Below, piece by piece: positions 5,310-6,293 of a DNA stretch of 6,293 nucleotides; within the stretch, counting starts at the first letter, position 1; every line of letters begins with the position of its first letter. Source of the DNA: Lentisphaeria bacterium (GTDB lineage Bacteria; Verrucomicrobiota; Lentisphaeria; Victivallales; UBA1829); contig DXVA01000177.1 of the NCBI GenBank assembly GCA_019408975.1, positions 1-6,293 on the forward strand. The letters run 5' to 3'. Made by a program: the position numbers and the translations under genes. The notes under the pieces are model-generated. The model was not told where the DNA came from, did not search any database, and was given only the letters and a program-made list of their open reading frames with translations.

Positions 5310-6293
5310 TTACCAGCCGTAGATCTTGCTGTCGAGATACTGGCGGAGCTGGCTGACGTTGACTCGCTCCTGTGCCATGGTGTCGCGGTCGCGGACCGTG
5401 ACGGAGTTGTCATTGGCGGATTCAAAGTCATAGGTCAGGCAGAACGGAGTTCCGATTTCATCCTGCCGGCGGTAACGTTTCCCGATGTTTCCGGTCACGT
5501 CGAGTTCCGTGCGGTAGAAGCGGCAGATGTCCTTCTGGAGAGCTTCCGCCTGTTCGTTGAGTTTCTTGGAGAGCGGCATCACTGCGACCTGAACCGGTGC
5601 GATTCTCGGCGTGATGTGGAGAACGATGCGGACATCCTCCTCCATGCCCTCTTTCTGCGTCGGCGCCTTGTCCTCGTCATAGGCATGGGAGAGTACCGCA
5701 AGGAAAGTGCGGTCGAGCCCGACGGATGTTTCAACGCAGGTCGGGAGATATTTCTTGTTGGTGCGCATGTCGAGATATTCCAGATTCTGCTGGGAGAATT
5801 CCTGATGTCTGGAAAGGTCCCATGTGCCGCGGTGGTGAATTCCTTCCAGCTCGCCCCAGCCGAAGGGGAATTTGAATTCGATATCGACCGCCGCTTTCGC
5901 ATAGTGCGCCAGCTTGTCGTGGTCATGGTATTGAAGTTCGTCTTCGCGGAATCCGAGACATTTTTTATAATATTCCATTCGTGCCGCGCGCCAGTATTTG
6001 AACCATTCCATGGATTCCTCGTCGCTGCAGAAGAATTCCATCTCCATCTGCGAGAACTCGCGGGAGCGGAACGTGAAGTTGCGGGGCGTGATCTCGTTGC
6101 GGAAAGACTTGCCGATCTGCGCAATACCGAACGGAAGCTGTTTTCTCGTGGCGATGCGGACCAGATGGAAGTCCACGAAGATCGGCTGGCATGTTTCGGC
6201 ACGGAGATAAGCGATATGCTCCTCGTCGAAGACGGGTCCGACATATGTTTTCATCATCAGGTTGAATTCGCGCGGCGGCGTGAGGTTTCTGGA
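5310..6293 (-). CDS. glyS: Glycyl-tRNA synthetase, single-chain alpha-2 type, 3' part
   Basis: This encodes the C-terminal 327 residues of glycyl-tRNA synthetase, the cytoplasmic enzyme that charges tRNA-Gly with glycine using ATP. The frame stays open to the right edge, where NLTPPREFNLMMKTYVGPV matches the family's conserved FNLMFKT-x-x-GP region, so the true start is outside; ATG at 6257 is internal. Seen in order, counted from the right edge: the substrate-pocket stretch YLRAETCQPIFVDF (29-42), class II motif 2 FRNEITPRNFTFRSREFSQMEMEFF (64-88, with R65, E67 and R78), ELEGIHHRGTWDL (148-160), motif 3 TCVETSVGLDRTFLAVL (185-201, with R195), and the anticodon-binding domain from about 218 (RIAPVQVAVMPLSKK...), ending DSKIYGW. 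It is the eukaryote-like dimeric form, not the alpha2/beta2 GlyQ/GlyS pair, although the same symbol is used for both. Transcription ends at the shared hairpin just downstream. Confidence 0.95.
   Translation of the reverse strand, partial: SRNLTPPREFNLMMKTYVGPVFDEEHIAYLRAETCQPIFVDFHLVRIATRKQLPFGIAQIGKSFRNEITPRNFTFRSREFSQMEMEFFCSDEESMEWFKYWRAARMEYYKKCLGFREDELQYHDHDKLAHYAKAAVDIEFKFPFGWGELEGIHHRGTWDLSRHQEFSQQNLEYLDMRTNKKYLPTCVETSVGLDRTFLAVLSHAYDEDKAPTQKEGMEEDVRIVLHITPRIAPVQVAVMPLSKKLNEQAEALQKDICRFYRTELDVTGNIGKRYRRQDEIGTPFCLTYDFESANDNSVTVRDRDTMAQERVNVSQLRQYLDSKIYGW

Noticed and set aside
5579..6244. Open minus-strand frame overlapping glyS, Ser/Arg-rich
   Set aside because: Out-of-frame shadow of a strongly conserved synthetase; composition is non-protein-like.

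Overview
The window is a stretch of ordinary bacterial chromosome of moderate GC. It has short intergenic gaps, strong Shine-Dalgarno sites (GAGG, GGAGGAG, GGGAGG, AAGGAG) and sigma70-like promoters. It holds no rRNA, tRNA, CRISPR array or insertion sequence that I can see. The right end carries the single-chain, class II alpha-2 type glycyl-tRNA synthetase, not the split alpha/beta form of E. coli. Together with RmuC and a DmlA-type dehydrogenase this fits many phyla. A Verrucomicrobiota/Lentisphaerota (PVC) origin is a low-confidence guess from overall flavour only.

Left block (1-1302, + strand): three closely spaced genes that look like an operon. First is a small DNA-binding protein with an excisionase/MerR-like helix-turn-helix and a four-cysteine zinc-ribbon tail. 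Next is a small membrane protein whose frame is broken in a G6 run near 550-555. Last is a second small membrane protein whose ribosome site overlaps the previous stop codon. The two membrane proteins have no family I recognise.

Middle block: a tartrate/D-malate dehydrogenase gene of the isopropylmalate dehydrogenase superfamily (1420-2474, +) keeps every catalytic residue I looked for but is split by one missing base near 1602-1605. It converges on a minus-strand gene (2525-3223) for a zinc-ribbon, two-helix membrane protein with a beta-rich tail; a hairpin fills the 50-base gap between them. That minus gene has a clear promoter. It diverges from rmuC (3486-5066, +), which encodes a membrane-anchored coiled-coil protein with a nuclease-like domain. 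The 262-base divergent region is dense with signals: two promoters, a 12-bp perfect inverted repeat followed by a T run, a GGACAT-AAA-ATGTCC palindrome on the rmuC -35, and an AACCGGT tandem/palindrome in the minus gene's leader.

Right block: between rmuC and glyS lies a tiny independent unit (about 5127-5293): a perfect TATAAT box, a strong ribosome site, a 25-codon ORF and a strong bidirectional terminator shared with glyS. The 3' two-thirds or so of glyS (5310-6293, minus) runs off the right edge.

The genes do not form one pathway. I see no large undescribed system. The most interesting items are the 25-aa mini-gene, the HTH/zinc-ribbon plus membrane-protein cassette, the structured divergent regulatory region, and two single-base frameshifts, each consistent with one lost base in a short run of identical bases.
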